Shown one piece after another: positions 8,880-18,152 of a stretch of 64,000 bases of DNA (position 1 is the first letter of the stretch; each line of letters opens with the position of its first letter). The stretch is taken from contig NZ_PPXQ01000019.1 of the NCBI RefSeq assembly GCF_004798585.1, positions 1 through 64,000 on the forward strand, given 5' to 3'. The notes under the pieces were generated by a model. That model saw only the letters and a program-made list of their open reading frames with translations. It was not told the origin of the DNA and did no database searches. The DNA comes from Massilia sp. Mn16-1_5 (lineage in GTDB: Bacteria; Pseudomonadota; Gammaproteobacteria; Burkholderiales; Burkholderiaceae_D). The translations under genes and the position numbers were made by a program.

Positions 8880-9566
8880 ATGCTACAGAAAGCTCCACGC
8901 CGCACCCGTGAACGCATCCTCGAGCTCTCGCTCAGGCTGTTCAACGAGTTCGGCGAGCCGAACATCACGACGACGGTCATCGCCGAGGAGATGAATATCT
9001 CGCCCGGCAACCTGTACTACCACTTCCGCAACAAGGACGACATCGTCAATTCGATCTTCGTGCAGTTCGAGGCCGAGATCGAGCGCATCCTGACGGTGCC
9101 GGCCGGCCGCCGTTCGAACATGGAAGACGTCTGGCTCTACCTGCACCTGATGTTCGAACTGATCTGGCGCTACCGCTTCTTCTACCGCGACCTGAACGAC
9201 CTGCTGTCGCGCAACCGCAAGCTGGAACTGCACTTCAAGGCCATCCTCGCCCACAAGATCAAGGTCGCGCGCCAGCTGTGCGAAGACCTGCGCAGCGAGC
9301 AGTCGCTGGAAGCCACCGACCAGCAGATCGGCGCGATGGCGACCAACATGGTGGTCGTGGCGACGTACTGGCTGTCGTACGAGTACGTGCGCAATCCACG
9401 CAAGTACAGCGAGCAGCAGGCGATTGCCGACGCCCTCGCGCGCGGCTGCTACCAGGTGCTGTCGATGCTCGGTCCCTACCTGCGCGGCGATACCAGCCTG
9501 CTGTTCGAAAAGCTGTCCGAGGAATACCTCAAGAAGCTGCCGGACGAAGGCCGCGATCCAACCTGA
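8880..9566 (+). CDS. TetR/AcrR family transcriptional regulator
   Basis: 228 residues. N-terminal TetR helix-turn-helix (about residues 7-55) with TRERILELSLRLFNEFGE and ISPGNLYYHFRNKDDI, then a helical ligand/dimer domain. The next upstream gene is a phasin and the next downstream a LOG-family enzyme 7 bases away, so it is likely co-transcribed with the latter. Members of this subfamily are often found near polyhydroxyalkanoate and fatty-acid genes; the ligand here is unknown. Start at 8880 (MLQKAPRRTRER) chosen over 8841. Confidence 0.88.
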   Translation: MLQKAPRRTRERILELSLRLFNEFGEPNITTTVIAEEMNISPGNLYYHFRNKDDIVNSIFVQFEAEIERILTVPAGRRSNMEDVWLYLHLMFELIWRYRFFYRDLNDLLSRNRKLELHFKAILAHKIKVARQLCEDLRSEQSLEATDQQIGAMATNMVVVATYWLSYEYVRNPRKYSEQQAIADALARGCYQVLSMLGPYLRGDTSLLFEKLSEEYLKKLPDEGRDPT

Positions 9567-9573
9567 GATCCCT

Positions 9574-10125
9574 ATGAAATCCATCGCTGTCTACTGCGGC
9601 GCCTCGAATGGCGCCAAGTCCCTGTATGCCGATGCCGCCCGCGACCTGGCGCGCGTGCTGGTCGAACACAACATCTCGCTCGTCTACGGCGGCGGCAAGG
9701 TCGGCCTGATGGGCGTGATCGCGGACGAGGTCCTGCGCCTGGGCGGCGAAGCCACCGGCGTCATCCCGCGCGCGCTGGTCGAACGCGAAGTCGGGCACGC
9801 CGGCCTCACGCGCCTGTTCGTCGTGAAGGACATGCACGAGCGCAAAGCGATGATGGCCGAGCTGTCGGAAGGTTTCATCGCCATGCCGGGCGGCTTCGGC
9901 ACGCTGGAAGAACTGTTCGAGATGGTGACCTGGTCGCAGCTGGGCATCCACGCGAAGCCGATCGGTCTCCTGAATGTGGACGGGTTCTACGACGGGCTGG
10001 TGAACTTCGCTCGGCACCAGGTGCAGGAGGGGTTCGTGCGCGAAGGGCACGCGGGCTTGATGCGGGTGGATGCGGATCCGGAGGCGCTGGTGCGCCGCCT
10101 GCGCGAGGCGGCCGGCGTCCTGTAA
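9574..10125 (+). CDS. LOG family protein (cytokinin-riboside-monophosphate phosphoribohydrolase type)
   Basis: Lysine-decarboxylase-like Rossmann enzyme that hydrolyses nucleoside 5'-monophosphates, releasing the base. The 183-residue product carries the family hallmarks PGGFGTLEELFE and YGGGKVGLMG. Start at 9574 (MKSIAVYCGAS) is where family members begin. Its TAA stop (10123-10125) lies inside the left arm of a large inverted repeat. The physiological substrate in bacteria is generally uncertain. Confidence 0.9.
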   Translation: MKSIAVYCGASNGAKSLYADAARDLARVLVEHNISLVYGGGKVGLMGVIADEVLRLGGEATGVIPRALVEREVGHAGLTRLFVVKDMHERKAMMAELSEGFIAMPGGFGTLEELFEMVTWSQLGIHAKPIGLLNVDGFYDGLVNFARHQVQEGFVREGHAGLMRVDADPEALVRRLREAAGVL

Positions 10126-10197
10126 GGTGGGCACAGGGCGCCCACCCTACGTTAATACGTGCCGTTGCGTAGGGTGGGCGCCCCGTGCCCACCTTAC
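10122..10197. repeat. Near-perfect 30-bp inverted repeat between convergent genes (REP-like, GTAGGGTGGGC family)
   Basis: Left arm 10122-10151 and right arm 10168-10197 are complementary with one mismatch, separated by 16 bases. Each arm is itself partly palindromic (GGTGGGC...GCCCACC). It contains the stop codons of both flanking convergent genes (TAA at 10123-10125 and, on the minus strand, 10194-10196). No U-run follows, but the hairpin would be very stable in either transcript, suggesting transcript-end protection or bidirectional termination. Confidence 0.85.
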
Positions 10198-12911
10198 GCC
10201 AAGAGCAAGCGTTTCGGCTGATCGAGCTCCAGCGCATACGCCTCCAGCATATCCACGATCGCATCGGCCGCCACCGGCTTGCTGAACAAATAGCCCTGCA
10301 TCTCGTCGCACTCGTTCTCGCGCAGGAAAGCGCGCTGCTGCTCGGTCTCGACGCCTTCTGCGATCACGCGCAGGTTCAGCTTGTGGCCGAGCGAGATCAC
10401 GGCCATCGCGATCGCCTGGTCGTCCGGATTGTCGGCCAGTTCGCTGACGAATGACTTGTCGATTTTCAGGCGGCTGATCGGGAAGGTCTTCAGCGAGGAC
10501 AGGCTCGAATAACCGGTGCCGAAGTCGTCGATCGACAGCGAGACGCCCATCGCTTCCAGCTCGCGCATCTTGGCGACCGACTTCGACAAGTCGCGCATGA
10601 TCAGGCTTTCCGTCACTTCCAGTTCCAGCAGCTCCGGCGCCAGGCGGCTGTCGCGCAGGGCGCACGCCACGCGTTCGACCAGGCGCGCTTCCTCGAACTG
10701 GCGCGCCGAGACGTTCACCGACATCGTCACCGGCGGCAAGCCGGCATCGACCCAGGCGCGCGCCTGGCGGCAGGCTTCGCGGATCACCCAGTCGCCGATC
10801 TCGACGATCAGGCCGCTCTCTTCGGCCAGGCCAATGAAGCGCTGCGGCGGCACCATGCCGTGTTCCGGATGCTGCCAGCGGATCAGCGCCTCCACGCCGA
10901 ACAGGCGGCCGGTGCGCAGGTCGAGCTTCGGCTGGTACAGCAGGCGAAAGCCATTGTCCGCGGCGCCTTCGAAGGTCGCCTGCACGGCATTGCGCAGGCC
11001 GTCCAGCAGCACCAGCTTTTCCTCGACGCTGGCATTCATCTCGCGCGCGTAGAACTGGAAGTTGTTGCTGCCCAGGTCCTTGGCGCGGTACATCGCGGCG
11101 TCGGCGTTCATCAGGAGGGCGCTGGCGTCCATGCCGTCGCGCGGGTACATCACCACGCCCATGCTGCAGCTGACCTGCACGGTCTGGCCCGCGACTTCGA
11201 CCTCCTCGGTGACGGCCAGGCGGATCTTTTCCAGCAGCGGCGCCAGCGCCTGCGGGTCGTGGCCCTGGTCGGGCAGCAGGATCACGAATTCGTCGCCGCC
11301 GAATCGGGCCAGCGTGTCGTTGCGGCGCAGGCAGGCGCCCATGCGTTTGCTGACCACGCGCAGCAGCTCGTCGCCGGCCTTGTGGCCCAGGCCGTCGTTG
11401 ACCAGCTTGAAGCCGTCCAGGTCGACGAAAGCCAGCGCTACCGCGCTGCCCTGGCGCGCGGCGCTATGAATCGCCGCTTCGATCCGGTTGTGCATCAGGT
11501 TCCGGTTCGGCAGGCCGGTCAGCTCGTCGTGGTGTGCCATGTGGAAGATGCGTTCCTCGACCTGCTTGCGCTCGGTGATGTCGCGCACGATGACGACCAC
11601 GCCGTCCTCGACCGCCACCACCTGGCGGTGCAGCCAGCGGCCTTTCGCTTCGCGCGAGGAAGCCTGCCATTCGCCTTCGCGCGGCTGGCCGTCCAGCACC
11701 ACGCGCGCCAGGTCGTCGAAGATGCCGTTGGCGCGGTAGTGCGGCAGCATGTCGCACAGGAGCATGCCCTGCATCTCGGCGCGCGGCAGGCCGATGATGC
11801 CTTCGGCGCGCGAGTTGGTCGCCTCGACCACGAAGTCGGCGACCGTTCCGCCCTGGCCGCGCACGGCGCGCAGCACGAAGAAGGCGTCCAGGCTGCCTTC
11901 GGAGGCGGCCGCATAGGTTTCCTGGGCGCGGCGCGCGCGCTGGCGCACGCGCGCCAGCTGCCAGGCCCAGCCCGAGATCACGGCCACCACCAGCAGCAGC
12001 AGGGCGGTGGCGCCGCTGGCGGCCGCGAGATAGGTGTGGCGCTTCTCGTTGAAGGGCGCGAACTGCTCTTCTTTCGACAGGCCGACCACGATCGCCAGCG
12101 GAAAGCCGTGCAGGCGCTGCACGCTGGTGTAGCGCAGCACGCCGTCCGGGCCCTTGTGCAGGGCGACGGCGCCGCCGGCGGCCGTGCCCAGTTCGATGCG
12201 CTGGCCCCAGCTGACGCTGTCGCCGACGCGCAGCGCGCGCATCAGGCCGTCGACGCCGGCCAGTCCCAGCATGCCTTGCTCGCCATCGCGCGAGCGCTCG
12301 TAGGCGCTGGTGAAGTAGGAGGGATCGGCTTCGACGATCGCCACGCCCGCGAAGTTACCGGCGCGGTCGTTGATGCGGCGCGTGAAGTGCAGGTGCGGTT
12401 CGGCCTTGGCGCTGTCGCTCATGGTCGCGCTGACGAAGGGCAGGCCGAGGTCGTTGTTGCGGTGGTAGAGGTAGAAGGCGGTGCCGGAGACGTCGTGCGT
12501 GCCTTCGTCCGGATTGCTGTCGACGATGCGGCCGTCGCGGTCGGCGATCGCCACCACGAACACCAGGCCGGGCGGCAGCAGGCCCTGTTCGCGCAGGGCG
12601 GGCAGGGCGCCGTTTGCGCCGTTCAGTTCGACCGCATACTTGAGCACCTTCAGCGTCTGGTCGATGCCGTTCAGGCTGCGCGCCATCTGCGCTTCATAGG
12701 TTTCGATGCGCTCGAGCGTGGCCGCCTCGACCGCCGCGGTGGCGGCGGCGCGGTCGGTGTCGATCACGCGCAGGGTCAGGATCCACAGGCCGATGACGAG
12801 CAGGCCGGCGAACAGGGGCAAGGAGATGTGGGTGTCGAGGCCGCGTCCGAGCCAGCGCGCCAGGCGCGAGCCGCGCGAGCGCCGCTCGAGGGGAGGAGGG
12901 AGGAATTGCAT
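10194..12911 (-). CDS. Membrane sensor diguanylate cyclase / c-di-GMP phosphodiesterase (Cache-PAS-GGDEF-EAL)
   Basis: 905 residues. Two membrane helices (about 33-52 and 297-318) flank a periplasmic Cache-like sensor domain. A PAS domain (about 335-450) follows, then GGDEF at 538-542 and EAL at 674-676 (GVEALIRW), with later DDFGTGYSS. Both catalytic signatures are intact, so synthesis and hydrolysis of cyclic di-GMP are both possible. It is last in a three-gene minus-strand operon with a PstS-like protein (10 bases away) and a porin-like protein, suggesting the Cache domain or the binding protein reports an extracellular ligand. Confidence 0.92.
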   Translation of the reverse strand: MQFLPPPLERRSRGSRLARWLGRGLDTHISLPLFAGLLVIGLWILTLRVIDTDRAAATAAVEAATLERIETYEAQMARSLNGIDQTLKVLKYAVELNGANGALPALREQGLLPPGLVFVVAIADRDGRIVDSNPDEGTHDVSGTAFYLYHRNNDLGLPFVSATMSDSAKAEPHLHFTRRINDRAGNFAGVAIVEADPSYFTSAYERSRDGEQGMLGLAGVDGLMRALRVGDSVSWGQRIELGTAAGGAVALHKGPDGVLRYTSVQRLHGFPLAIVVGLSKEEQFAPFNEKRHTYLAAASGATALLLLVVAVISGWAWQLARVRQRARRAQETYAAASEGSLDAFFVLRAVRGQGGTVADFVVEATNSRAEGIIGLPRAEMQGMLLCDMLPHYRANGIFDDLARVVLDGQPREGEWQASSREAKGRWLHRQVVAVEDGVVVIVRDITERKQVEERIFHMAHHDELTGLPNRNLMHNRIEAAIHSAARQGSAVALAFVDLDGFKLVNDGLGHKAGDELLRVVSKRMGACLRRNDTLARFGGDEFVILLPDQGHDPQALAPLLEKIRLAVTEEVEVAGQTVQVSCSMGVVMYPRDGMDASALLMNADAAMYRAKDLGSNNFQFYAREMNASVEEKLVLLDGLRNAVQATFEGAADNGFRLLYQPKLDLRTGRLFGVEALIRWQHPEHGMVPPQRFIGLAEESGLIVEIGDWVIREACRQARAWVDAGLPPVTMSVNVSARQFEEARLVERVACALRDSRLAPELLELEVTESLIMRDLSKSVAKMRELEAMGVSLSIDDFGTGYSSLSSLKTFPISRLKIDKSFVSELADNPDDQAIAMAVISLGHKLNLRVIAEGVETEQQRAFLRENECDEMQGYLFSKPVAADAIVDMLEAYALELDQPKRLLLA

Positions 12912-12921
12912 GGCCAGCTCC

Positions 12922-13353
12922 TCAACGCACCAGCAGCACCGGCCGCACCGTCGGATCGAGCGCCTCGCGCTCGATGTAGCCGATCAGGTTCGGGTCGTCC
13001 GCGACCGCCTTGCGCACGGCGGCGCTGCCGGCCAGCTCGCGCGGCGGCTGGCCGCGTCCGGTGAACACCATTTTCGACCAGTGGGCCTTCAGCAGGGCCG
13101 GGGTCTTGCCGGCAACGCGCAGGTAGAACTGGTTGCGTTCATCCGATCCGATCGGCTGGTCGAGCGCGGTCGCCACCGCGCCGTTCGGAAAGCGCGGGGC
13201 CTGGCCAAGGAAGATGGCCGCCACCTGCTCGGGCCGCAGGGACTCGATCGGGCTGCGCGCCGAGACCACGACCACCAGGTCGTCGGCCTGGGCCAGCCCG
13301 GCGGCGCAAGTCATCAATAGGGCTGCCAGCAGCCGTGTGCTTCGAAGTCGCAT
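12922..13353 (-). CDS. Small PstS-like periplasmic substrate-binding protein
   Basis: 143 residues with a signal peptide (cleavage likely after AGLAQA). The mature part resembles one lobe of phosphate-type ABC binding proteins: VVVVSARSPIESLRPEQVAAIFLG, then FYLRVAGKTPALLKAHWSKMVFTGRG and NLIGYIERE. It is about half the length of a full PstS, and no ABC permease or ATPase is nearby, so a sensing or adaptor role for the co-operonic GGDEF-EAL receptor is more likely than transport. That role is inferred. Confidence 0.78.
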   Translation of the reverse strand: MRLRSTRLLAALLMTCAAGLAQADDLVVVVSARSPIESLRPEQVAAIFLGQAPRFPNGAVATALDQPIGSDERNQFYLRVAGKTPALLKAHWSKMVFTGRGQPPRELAGSAAVRKAVADDPNLIGYIEREALDPTVRPVLLVR

Positions 13354-13362
13354 GCCGTCCTC

Positions 13363-14610
13363 TCAGAAAACGAAGTCGAGGGCGGCGCTGGTCACGTGCG
13401 CCGTGTGCCCCGACTGGTAGTCGGGCACCGAATTGATGAACATGCCGCGCGAGCTGCTGCGCGTGGTGACGCGTTCATGCTGCAGCTTGAGCGCGAGGTT
13501 CGACGCGACATCCCAGCGCAGGCCGGCGCTGAGCGTGGACTGCGAAGGCACGGCGCGCATCATGGCCGCCAGGTTGGCGTTCAGCACGCTGCCCGCGGCC
13601 GCATACGGCAAGGGCAGGCCGGCCAGCGTGAGCGAGGTCGGACCCGCCGGCAGCCGGCCCCACACCCGCGCGTAGCCGGCATAGGGCGTCAGGTTGGTAT
13701 GGCGCCAGCCGCTGCTCAGGTAGGCCGAGCGCGTGCTGCCGAGGTAGCCGTCGACCTTGCTGCGTCCCGCTTCGCCCATCACGAACCACTGGCCCGGATC
13801 GTAGTTCAGTCCGATGCTCATGGCCGAGGCGCGCTTGTCTCCGACCCGCAGGCGGCGCGCGATGTCGCGGCCCTGGGCGCCGAAGCCGTCGAGCGCCGCG
13901 AACAGCTCGGGGAACAGGCTGACCGACAGTCGGGCCGTGATCACCGACGCGCGGATGCTGAAGTCGCCTTGCTCGACCGTCTGCGACAGGCCGGCGATGC
14001 CGTGCCCGCGCAGGCGCGCGCAATCGTAGAGCGGCGTGTCGGTGCGGCCGTACAGGACCTGGGTCGTGCTGCGCATCGATTCGCCGTTCCAGCGCCAGCT
14101 GATGTCGGCGCCGTCGCTGCTGCCGAGCGGGAGGACGCCGTAGACTTCCATCGGCGTGCGCACCCAGGGGTAGGCATAGCCGACCTTGCGGTAGTCGGCG
14201 GCGATGAACATCGGCAGGGCGATGCGGCCGACGCGCAGCGCCAGCTCCGGCGTCACCTGGTATTTGACGTTGGCCCATTCCACGCGCGGCTCGTAGCTGT
14301 AGTCGAGGCGCTGTTCGGTCACCACCTGCAGCACCGCCGACCATTTCGCATCGAAGGTGTAGTCGAGCTGGCCGCCCAGCCGGGTGTCGACGTGGCGGCT
14401 CCAGTTGTCGGTACGTCCGGCGCCGCCGCCCTTCATGATCGAGGCGACGAAGTCGGCCTGGCGCTCGTCGGAATGGACGGCGCCGACGGTGCCGAAGCCG
14501 GAGAATTTCCAGGTCGGGTTGCTCGTGTCGGCGTGGGCAGGTGCGCCGAGCGCGAACAGGACTGCACAGGCGGCAGGCAGGGTTTTGGCAGCAGTGGATG
14601 GGGAAAACAT
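13363..14610 (-). CDS. Outer-membrane porin-like beta-barrel protein
   Basis: 415 residues, signal peptide (cleavage likely after GAPAHA), then alternating amphipathic beta-strand-like sequence ending LDFVF. The C-terminal Phe is the usual recognition signal for outer-membrane barrel assembly. No specific substrate motif is recognisable. It begins the three-gene operon with the PstS-like protein (9 bases between coding regions) and the GGDEF-EAL receptor. Confidence 0.75.
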   Translation of the reverse strand: MFSPSTAAKTLPAACAVLFALGAPAHADTSNPTWKFSGFGTVGAVHSDERQADFVASIMKGGGAGRTDNWSRHVDTRLGGQLDYTFDAKWSAVLQVVTEQRLDYSYEPRVEWANVKYQVTPELALRVGRIALPMFIAADYRKVGYAYPWVRTPMEVYGVLPLGSSDGADISWRWNGESMRSTTQVLYGRTDTPLYDCARLRGHGIAGLSQTVEQGDFSIRASVITARLSVSLFPELFAALDGFGAQGRDIARRLRVGDKRASAMSIGLNYDPGQWFVMGEAGRSKVDGYLGSTRSAYLSSGWRHTNLTPYAGYARVWGRLPAGPTSLTLAGLPLPYAAAGSVLNANLAAMMRAVPSQSTLSAGLRWDVASNLALKLQHERVTTRSSSRGMFINSVPDYQSGHTAHVTSAALDFVF

Positions 14611-14825
14611 GACTCGCTCTCAATCGGGGCTGGCATGCCGGGCGCCGGCAGCGGCGCGCAACAGCCTGGTGCGCCGGTGCGGAAACTGGCTGCGTGCATC
14701 GCGCACGCCACGACTGGACTGTAAGCGAGCGGCCTCTTGAAAGTCGATATATTTACGATTGGAAACGAGTTTAAACGGGATGGGCGTTGTGACAGGGCAA
14801 CGAAAATTGCATTGAAATCAATGCC

Positions 14826-15542
14826 TCAGATTTTCTGTAACTGCCGGTCGATTGCCTTGCGCGCCCTTTCGTTGCGCTCGCTGTAGCGGTCGGTGAGATA
14901 GTCCGTCCGGCCACGGGTGAGCAGGGTGAACTTTACCAATTCCTCCATCACGTCGACCACACGGTCATAATAGGCCGATGGGCGCATGCGTCCGTCCTCG
15001 TCGAACTCCTTGTACGCCATCGGCACCGAGGACTGGTTCGGGATCGTGAACATGCGCATCCAGCGCCCGAGCAGGCGCAGGGTGTTGACGACATTGAAGG
15101 ATTGCGAGCCGCCGCACACCTGCATCACGGCGAGGGTGCGGCCCTGGCTCGGGCGGATCGCGCCCATCTCCAGCGGAATCCAGTCGATCTGGTTCTTCAT
15201 CACCGCCGTCACCGCGCCATGGCGTTCGGGGCTGCACCAGACCTGGCCCTCGGACCACAGGCACAGTTCGCGCAGCTCGACCACTTTCGGATGCGTTTCC
15301 GGGGCGCTGCCGACCATCGGCAATTCCAGCGGATCGAAAATCTTCACCTCGGCGCCGAAGTGCTCGAGGATGCGCGCGGCCTCGTACGTGAGGAAGCGGC
15401 TGAAGGAGCGCTCGCGCAGGGAGCCGTAAAGCAGCAGGATGCGCGGCGGGTGATTCATCTCGCCCACGGGTTCGAGCCTGGCGGCGCTCGGAATGTCGAC
15501 CAGTTCGGGCTGGAGGTTGGGCAGGTCGGGGAGAGTGCTCAT
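14826..15542 (-). CDS. arsH: Arsenical resistance flavoprotein ArsH
   Basis: NADPH-dependent FMN reductase that oxidises trivalent organoarsenicals to less toxic pentavalent forms. The 238-residue length fits ArsH. Seen: [19 protein letters not shown] (phosphate-binding loop of flavodoxin-like fold), [20 protein letters not shown] and the C-terminal [13 protein letters not shown] typical of ArsH. It is the last gene of arsR-arsC-arsB-arsH. Confidence 0.95.
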   Translation of the reverse strand: MSTLPDLPNLQPELVDIPSAARLEPVGEMNHPPRILLLYGSLRERSFSRFLTYEAARILEHFGAEVKIFDPLELPMVGSAPETHPKVVELRELCLWSEGQVWCSPERHGAVTAVMKNQIDWIPLEMGAIRPSQGRTLAVMQVCGGSQSFNVVNTLRLLGRWMRMFTIPNQSSVPMAYKEFDEDGRMRPSAYYDRVVDVMEELVKFTLLTRGRTDYLTDRYSERNERARKAIDRQLQKI

Positions 15543-15552
15543 GGTGTCGCTT

Positions 15553-16833
15553 TCAGCTCAGGCGCAGGGCGAGTGCACACAGGGTAAAGAAGAGGATCGG
15601 CAGCGTCAGCACGATACCGACGCGGAAATAATAAGCCCACGCGATATGGATATTCTTCGCGTCCAGCACGTGCAGCCACAGCAGGGTTGCCAGGCTGCCG
15701 ATCGGCGTGATTTTCGGGCCGAGGTCCGCGCCGATGACGTTCGCGTAGACCATCGCCTCGCGCACCACACCCGTCGCGGTCGTGGCGTCGATCGCCAGGG
15801 CACCCACCAGCACGGTCGGCATGTTGTTCATGATGGACGAGAGAATCGCCGTGATGAAGCCAGTGCCGAGCGCCGCGCCCCACACACCATGCTGCGCGCA
15901 CTGATCCAGCAGGGCGGTCAGGTAGTTGGTCAGGCCCGCATTGCGAAGTCCATAGACGACCAGGTACATCCCGAGGGAGAAGACGACAACCTGCCACGGC
16001 GCGCCGCGCAGCACCTCGCGCGTCGGGATACGGTGTCCGCGTGCCGCCACCGCCAACAGCAGCGCCGCGCCCACTGCCGCCACGGCGCTGATCGGCACGC
16101 CGATGTCGTCGAGCCAGAAGAAGCCGGCCAGCAGCATCGCCAGCACCCACCAGCCGGTGACAAATGTTGCGCGGTCGTGGATGGCCTCTTCCGGACGCTT
16201 CAATTGCGCCAGGTCGTAGTTCGCCGGGATGTCCTTGCGGAAGAACCAGGTCAGCGCCGCCAGGGTGGCCGCCACCGAGACCAGGTTGACCGGCACCATC
16301 ACGGCGGCGTAGCGCGCGAAGCCGATGCCGAAGTAGTCGCTTGATACGATGTTCACCAGGTTCGACACCACCAGCGGCAGGCTGGCCGTGTCGGCGATGA
16401 AGCCGGCCGCCATCACGAAGGCGAGGGTGGCCTGCGGCGAAAAACGCAGCGCGGCCAGCATGGCGATCACGATCGGCGTCAGGATCAGCGCCGCGCCGTC
16501 GTTGGCGAACAGCGCGGCCACGCTCGCGCCGAGCAGCACCAGCAGCACGAACAGGCGCCGCCCGTTTCCTTTGCCCCAGCGCGCCACGTGCAGTGCCGCC
16601 CATTCGAAGAAGCCGGCCTTGTCGAGCAACAGGCTGATGATGATCACGGCGACGAAGGCGCCCGTCGCATTCCAGACGATGTTCCACACGACGGGAATGT
16701 CGGCGATGTGGATGACGCCGGCGAGCAGCGCGACGACCGCGCCTGCCGAGGCGCTCCAGCCGATGCCGAGCCCGCGCGGCTGCCAGATGACAAGGACGAG
16801 GGTGGCAAGGAAGATCACGGAGGCGCTCAGCAC
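15553..16833 (-). CDS. arsB: Arsenite efflux permease ArsB
   Basis: Inner-membrane antiporter for As(III)/Sb(III), ArsB/NhaD superfamily. The 426-residue protein is hydrophobic throughout with about 11-12 predicted helices; [18 protein letters not shown] and [17 protein letters not shown] are ArsB-like. Start is GTG at 16833: AGGAGTGA, which includes the arsC stop, supplies a strong ribosome-binding site 9-10 bases before it, implying translational coupling. No arsA ATPase is present, so efflux would be driven by the proton gradient. Confidence 0.94.
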   Translation of the reverse strand: MLSASVIFLATLVLVIWQPRGLGIGWSASAGAVVALLAGVIHIADIPVVWNIVWNATGAFVAVIIISLLLDKAGFFEWAALHVARWGKGNGRRLFVLLVLLGASVAALFANDGAALILTPIVIAMLAALRFSPQATLAFVMAAGFIADTASLPLVVSNLVNIVSSDYFGIGFARYAAVMVPVNLVSVAATLAALTWFFRKDIPANYDLAQLKRPEEAIHDRATFVTGWWVLAMLLAGFFWLDDIGVPISAVAAVGAALLLAVAARGHRIPTREVLRGAPWQVVVFSLGMYLVVYGLRNAGLTNYLTALLDQCAQHGVWGAALGTGFITAILSSIMNNMPTVLVGALAIDATTATGVVREAMVYANVIGADLGPKITPIGSLATLLWLHVLDAKNIHIAWAYYFRVGIVLTLPILFFTLCALALRLS

Positions 16834-16840
16834 AGGACTG

Positions 16841-17329
16841 TCACTCCTGGGCGGGCAGCAGCGTGCCGATGCGGTCCAGCTCGGCCTTGAAGCGGGCGCG
16901 GTCCTTCTTCAACTCGTCCAGCGGCAGGGCCAGGAAAGCCTGGATGCGCGCCACGATGATGGCGTAGGTGCGCTCGAACGCGGCCTCGATCTCTTCCTCG
17001 CTGCCGGCGACATGGCTCGGGTCTTCCAGGCCCCAGTGGGTGCGCAGCACCGGGCCCAGATAGGCCGGGCAGGTTTCGCCGGCGGCGCTGCCGCAGACGG
17101 TGACGACGATGTCCGGCGTCACCGGCAGCGCGTCCCAGGACTTGCTGTAATAGCCTTCGGTCGAGATGCCCCTGCGCTGCAGGAGCGCGACGGCGCGTGG
17201 GTGCAGCCAGCCGGTCGGCTGGCTGCCGGCGCTGATGGCATGCAGGCCTTGCGGCGCCAGGTGGTTGAAACTGCCCTCGCTGAGGACGGAGCGGCAGGAA
17301 TTGCCGGTGCAGAGAAACAGGATGTGCAT
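16841..17329 (-). CDS. arsC: Arsenate reductase ArsC, low-molecular-weight phosphatase (thioredoxin-coupled) type
   Basis: Reduces arsenate to arsenite for export by ArsB. 162 residues. The N-terminal P-loop CTGNSCRS places the nucleophilic Cys at 7. Relay cysteines at 79 (VVTVCG) and 87 (GETCPAY) match the layout of thioredoxin-dependent ArsC. The C-terminal part is longer than the shortest homologues. Second gene of the minus-strand ars operon. Confidence 0.94.
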   Translation of the reverse strand: MHILFLCTGNSCRSVLSEGSFNHLAPQGLHAISAGSQPTGWLHPRAVALLQRRGISTEGYYSKSWDALPVTPDIVVTVCGSAAGETCPAYLGPVLRTHWGLEDPSHVAGSEEEIEAAFERTYAIIVARIQAFLALPLDELKKDRARFKAELDRIGTLLPAQE

Positions 17330-17340
17330 GGGACTGCCGT

Positions 17341-17679
17341 TCAGTTCGATTGCTTGGCGGGGGTGCAGGCGGCCGGCGCGGCGGCTTCGCAGGGCACGCC
17401 GCCGCAGCAGTTTTCGGTAAGGAAGCCGACCAGGCCGTTCATTGCCTCGACATTGGCCGCATAAATGACAAAACGGCCGTCCTGCTTCGAGCTCAGCAGT
17501 GACGCGTGCGACAGTTCCTTCAGGTGGAACGAGAGCGAGGAGGGCGCGATGTCGAGGTGCTCGGCGATCCTGCTGGCCGCCATCCCGGCCGGGCCGGCCT
17601 GGACCAGCAGGCGAAAGACCGCGAGCCGGCTTTCCTGCGCCAGCGCGGCAAGTGCCGCCAGTGCTGCTTTGGTATCCAT
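17341..17679 (-). CDS. arsR: ArsR-family metalloregulator with C-terminal cysteine cluster
   Basis: Repressor of the arsR-arsC-arsB-arsH operon. I chose the ATG at 17679 (MDTKAALAAL), 112 residues, because TGGAG lies 6 bases upstream; the farther ATG at 17691 has no such site. Winged-helix DNA-binding region with IAEHLDIAPSSLSFHLKEL. The usual ELCVCDL metal motif is absent. Instead Cys 91, 92, 97 and 105 cluster at the C-terminus (ENCCGGVPCE), as in regulators where As(III) binds at the tail. Confidence 0.92.
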   Translation of the reverse strand: MDTKAALAALAALAQESRLAVFRLLVQAGPAGMAASRIAEHLDIAPSSLSFHLKELSHASLLSSKQDGRFVIYAANVEAMNGLVGFLTENCCGGVPCEAAAPAACTPAKQSN

Positions 17680-17715
17680 CGCGTACTCCATCGGACGATT
17701 CGAAAAGGTGGAAGA

Positions 17716-17744
17716 ATTATACGGGTCAAGTTCGACATTTCAAA
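17716..17744 (-). promoter_or_regulatory. Sigma-70 promoter of the arsR-arsC-arsB-arsH operon
   Basis: On the minus strand: -35 TTTGAA (17739-17744), 17-base spacer, -10 TATAAT (17716-17721). Expected transcript start is near 17709, giving a leader of about 30 bases to the arsR start. A loose palindrome with TTCGA...TCGAA ends (17731-17754) overlaps the -35 and is a possible ArsR operator. Confidence 0.7.
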
Positions 17745-17759
17745 GGTTATCGAATTATC

Positions 17760-17789
17760 TTGACAGGCTCGTGACATGCGTTTTATTCT
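17760..17789 (+). promoter_or_regulatory. Sigma-70 promoter of the second ars module
   Basis: -35 TTGACA (17760-17765), 18-base spacer, -10 TATTCT (17784-17789). Transcription would start near 17796, within the operator at 17793-17808, the arrangement expected for repression by a bound ArsR-type dimer. Confidence 0.65.
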
Positions 17790-17792
17790 CCG

Positions 17793-17808
17793 TTCGTAAA
17801 TTGACGAA
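17793..17808. promoter_or_regulatory. Operator 1 (TTCGTAAATTGACGAA) of the second arsR
   Basis: Imperfect palindrome with TTCGT...ACGAA arms at the predicted transcript start. The match to operator 2 extends over 27 bases (17793-17819 against 18153-18179, 23 of 27 identical), which argues for a shared protein-binding site. Confidence 0.65.
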
Positions 17809-17822
17809 TGACGAATGCGATC

Positions 17823-18134
17823 ATGAACACCTGCTGTGAACCGAAGCCGGGCGTCGCCGCCCCCGAAATCGATGCCGAGCAATTCGCGCTGATGTGCAAG
17901 GCGCTCGGCCACCCGGCGCGCGTCCAGCTGCTGAACTACCTGTCGGCCTACGGCGCCTGCTATTTCGGCAGCCTGGCCGACGTCCTGCCGCTGGCTGCCT
18001 CGACGATCTCGCAGCATGTCAGCGTACTGAAGCAGGCGGGCCTGATCATCGGCTCCTCCGACGAGCAGCGCGTCTGCTACTGCGTGAACCCGGAACGCCT
18101 GGCCCTGTTCAAGCGGATGGTCGCGAGTCTGTAA
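17823..18134 (+). CDS. Second ArsR-family regulator (Cys-rich, no classical metal motif)
   Basis: 103 residues from ATG 17823 (MNTCCEPK). An in-frame ATG at 17808 exists but falls inside the 27-base operator that recurs, untranslated, before the next gene, so the later start is preferred; neither has a clear Shine-Dalgarno. Winged-helix fold with KALGHPARVQLLNYL and AASTISQHVSVLKQAGL. Cysteines at 4, 5, 25, 46, 85 and 87 (CYC) could bind As(III) or Sb(III). It is transcribed divergently from arsR and heads the flavoprotein-MFS operon, which it probably represses. Confidence 0.85.
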   Translation: MNTCCEPKPGVAAPEIDAEQFALMCKALGHPARVQLLNYLSAYGACYFGSLADVLPLAASTISQHVSVLKQAGLIIGSSDEQRVCYCVNPERLALFKRMVASL

Positions 18135-18152
18135 AAATTTTTTGCCCTTTTG

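Noticed and set aside
17808-17822. ATG at 17808 as start of the second ArsR-like protein
   Set aside because: It lies within the 27-base duplicated operator; the ATG at 17823 is preferred.
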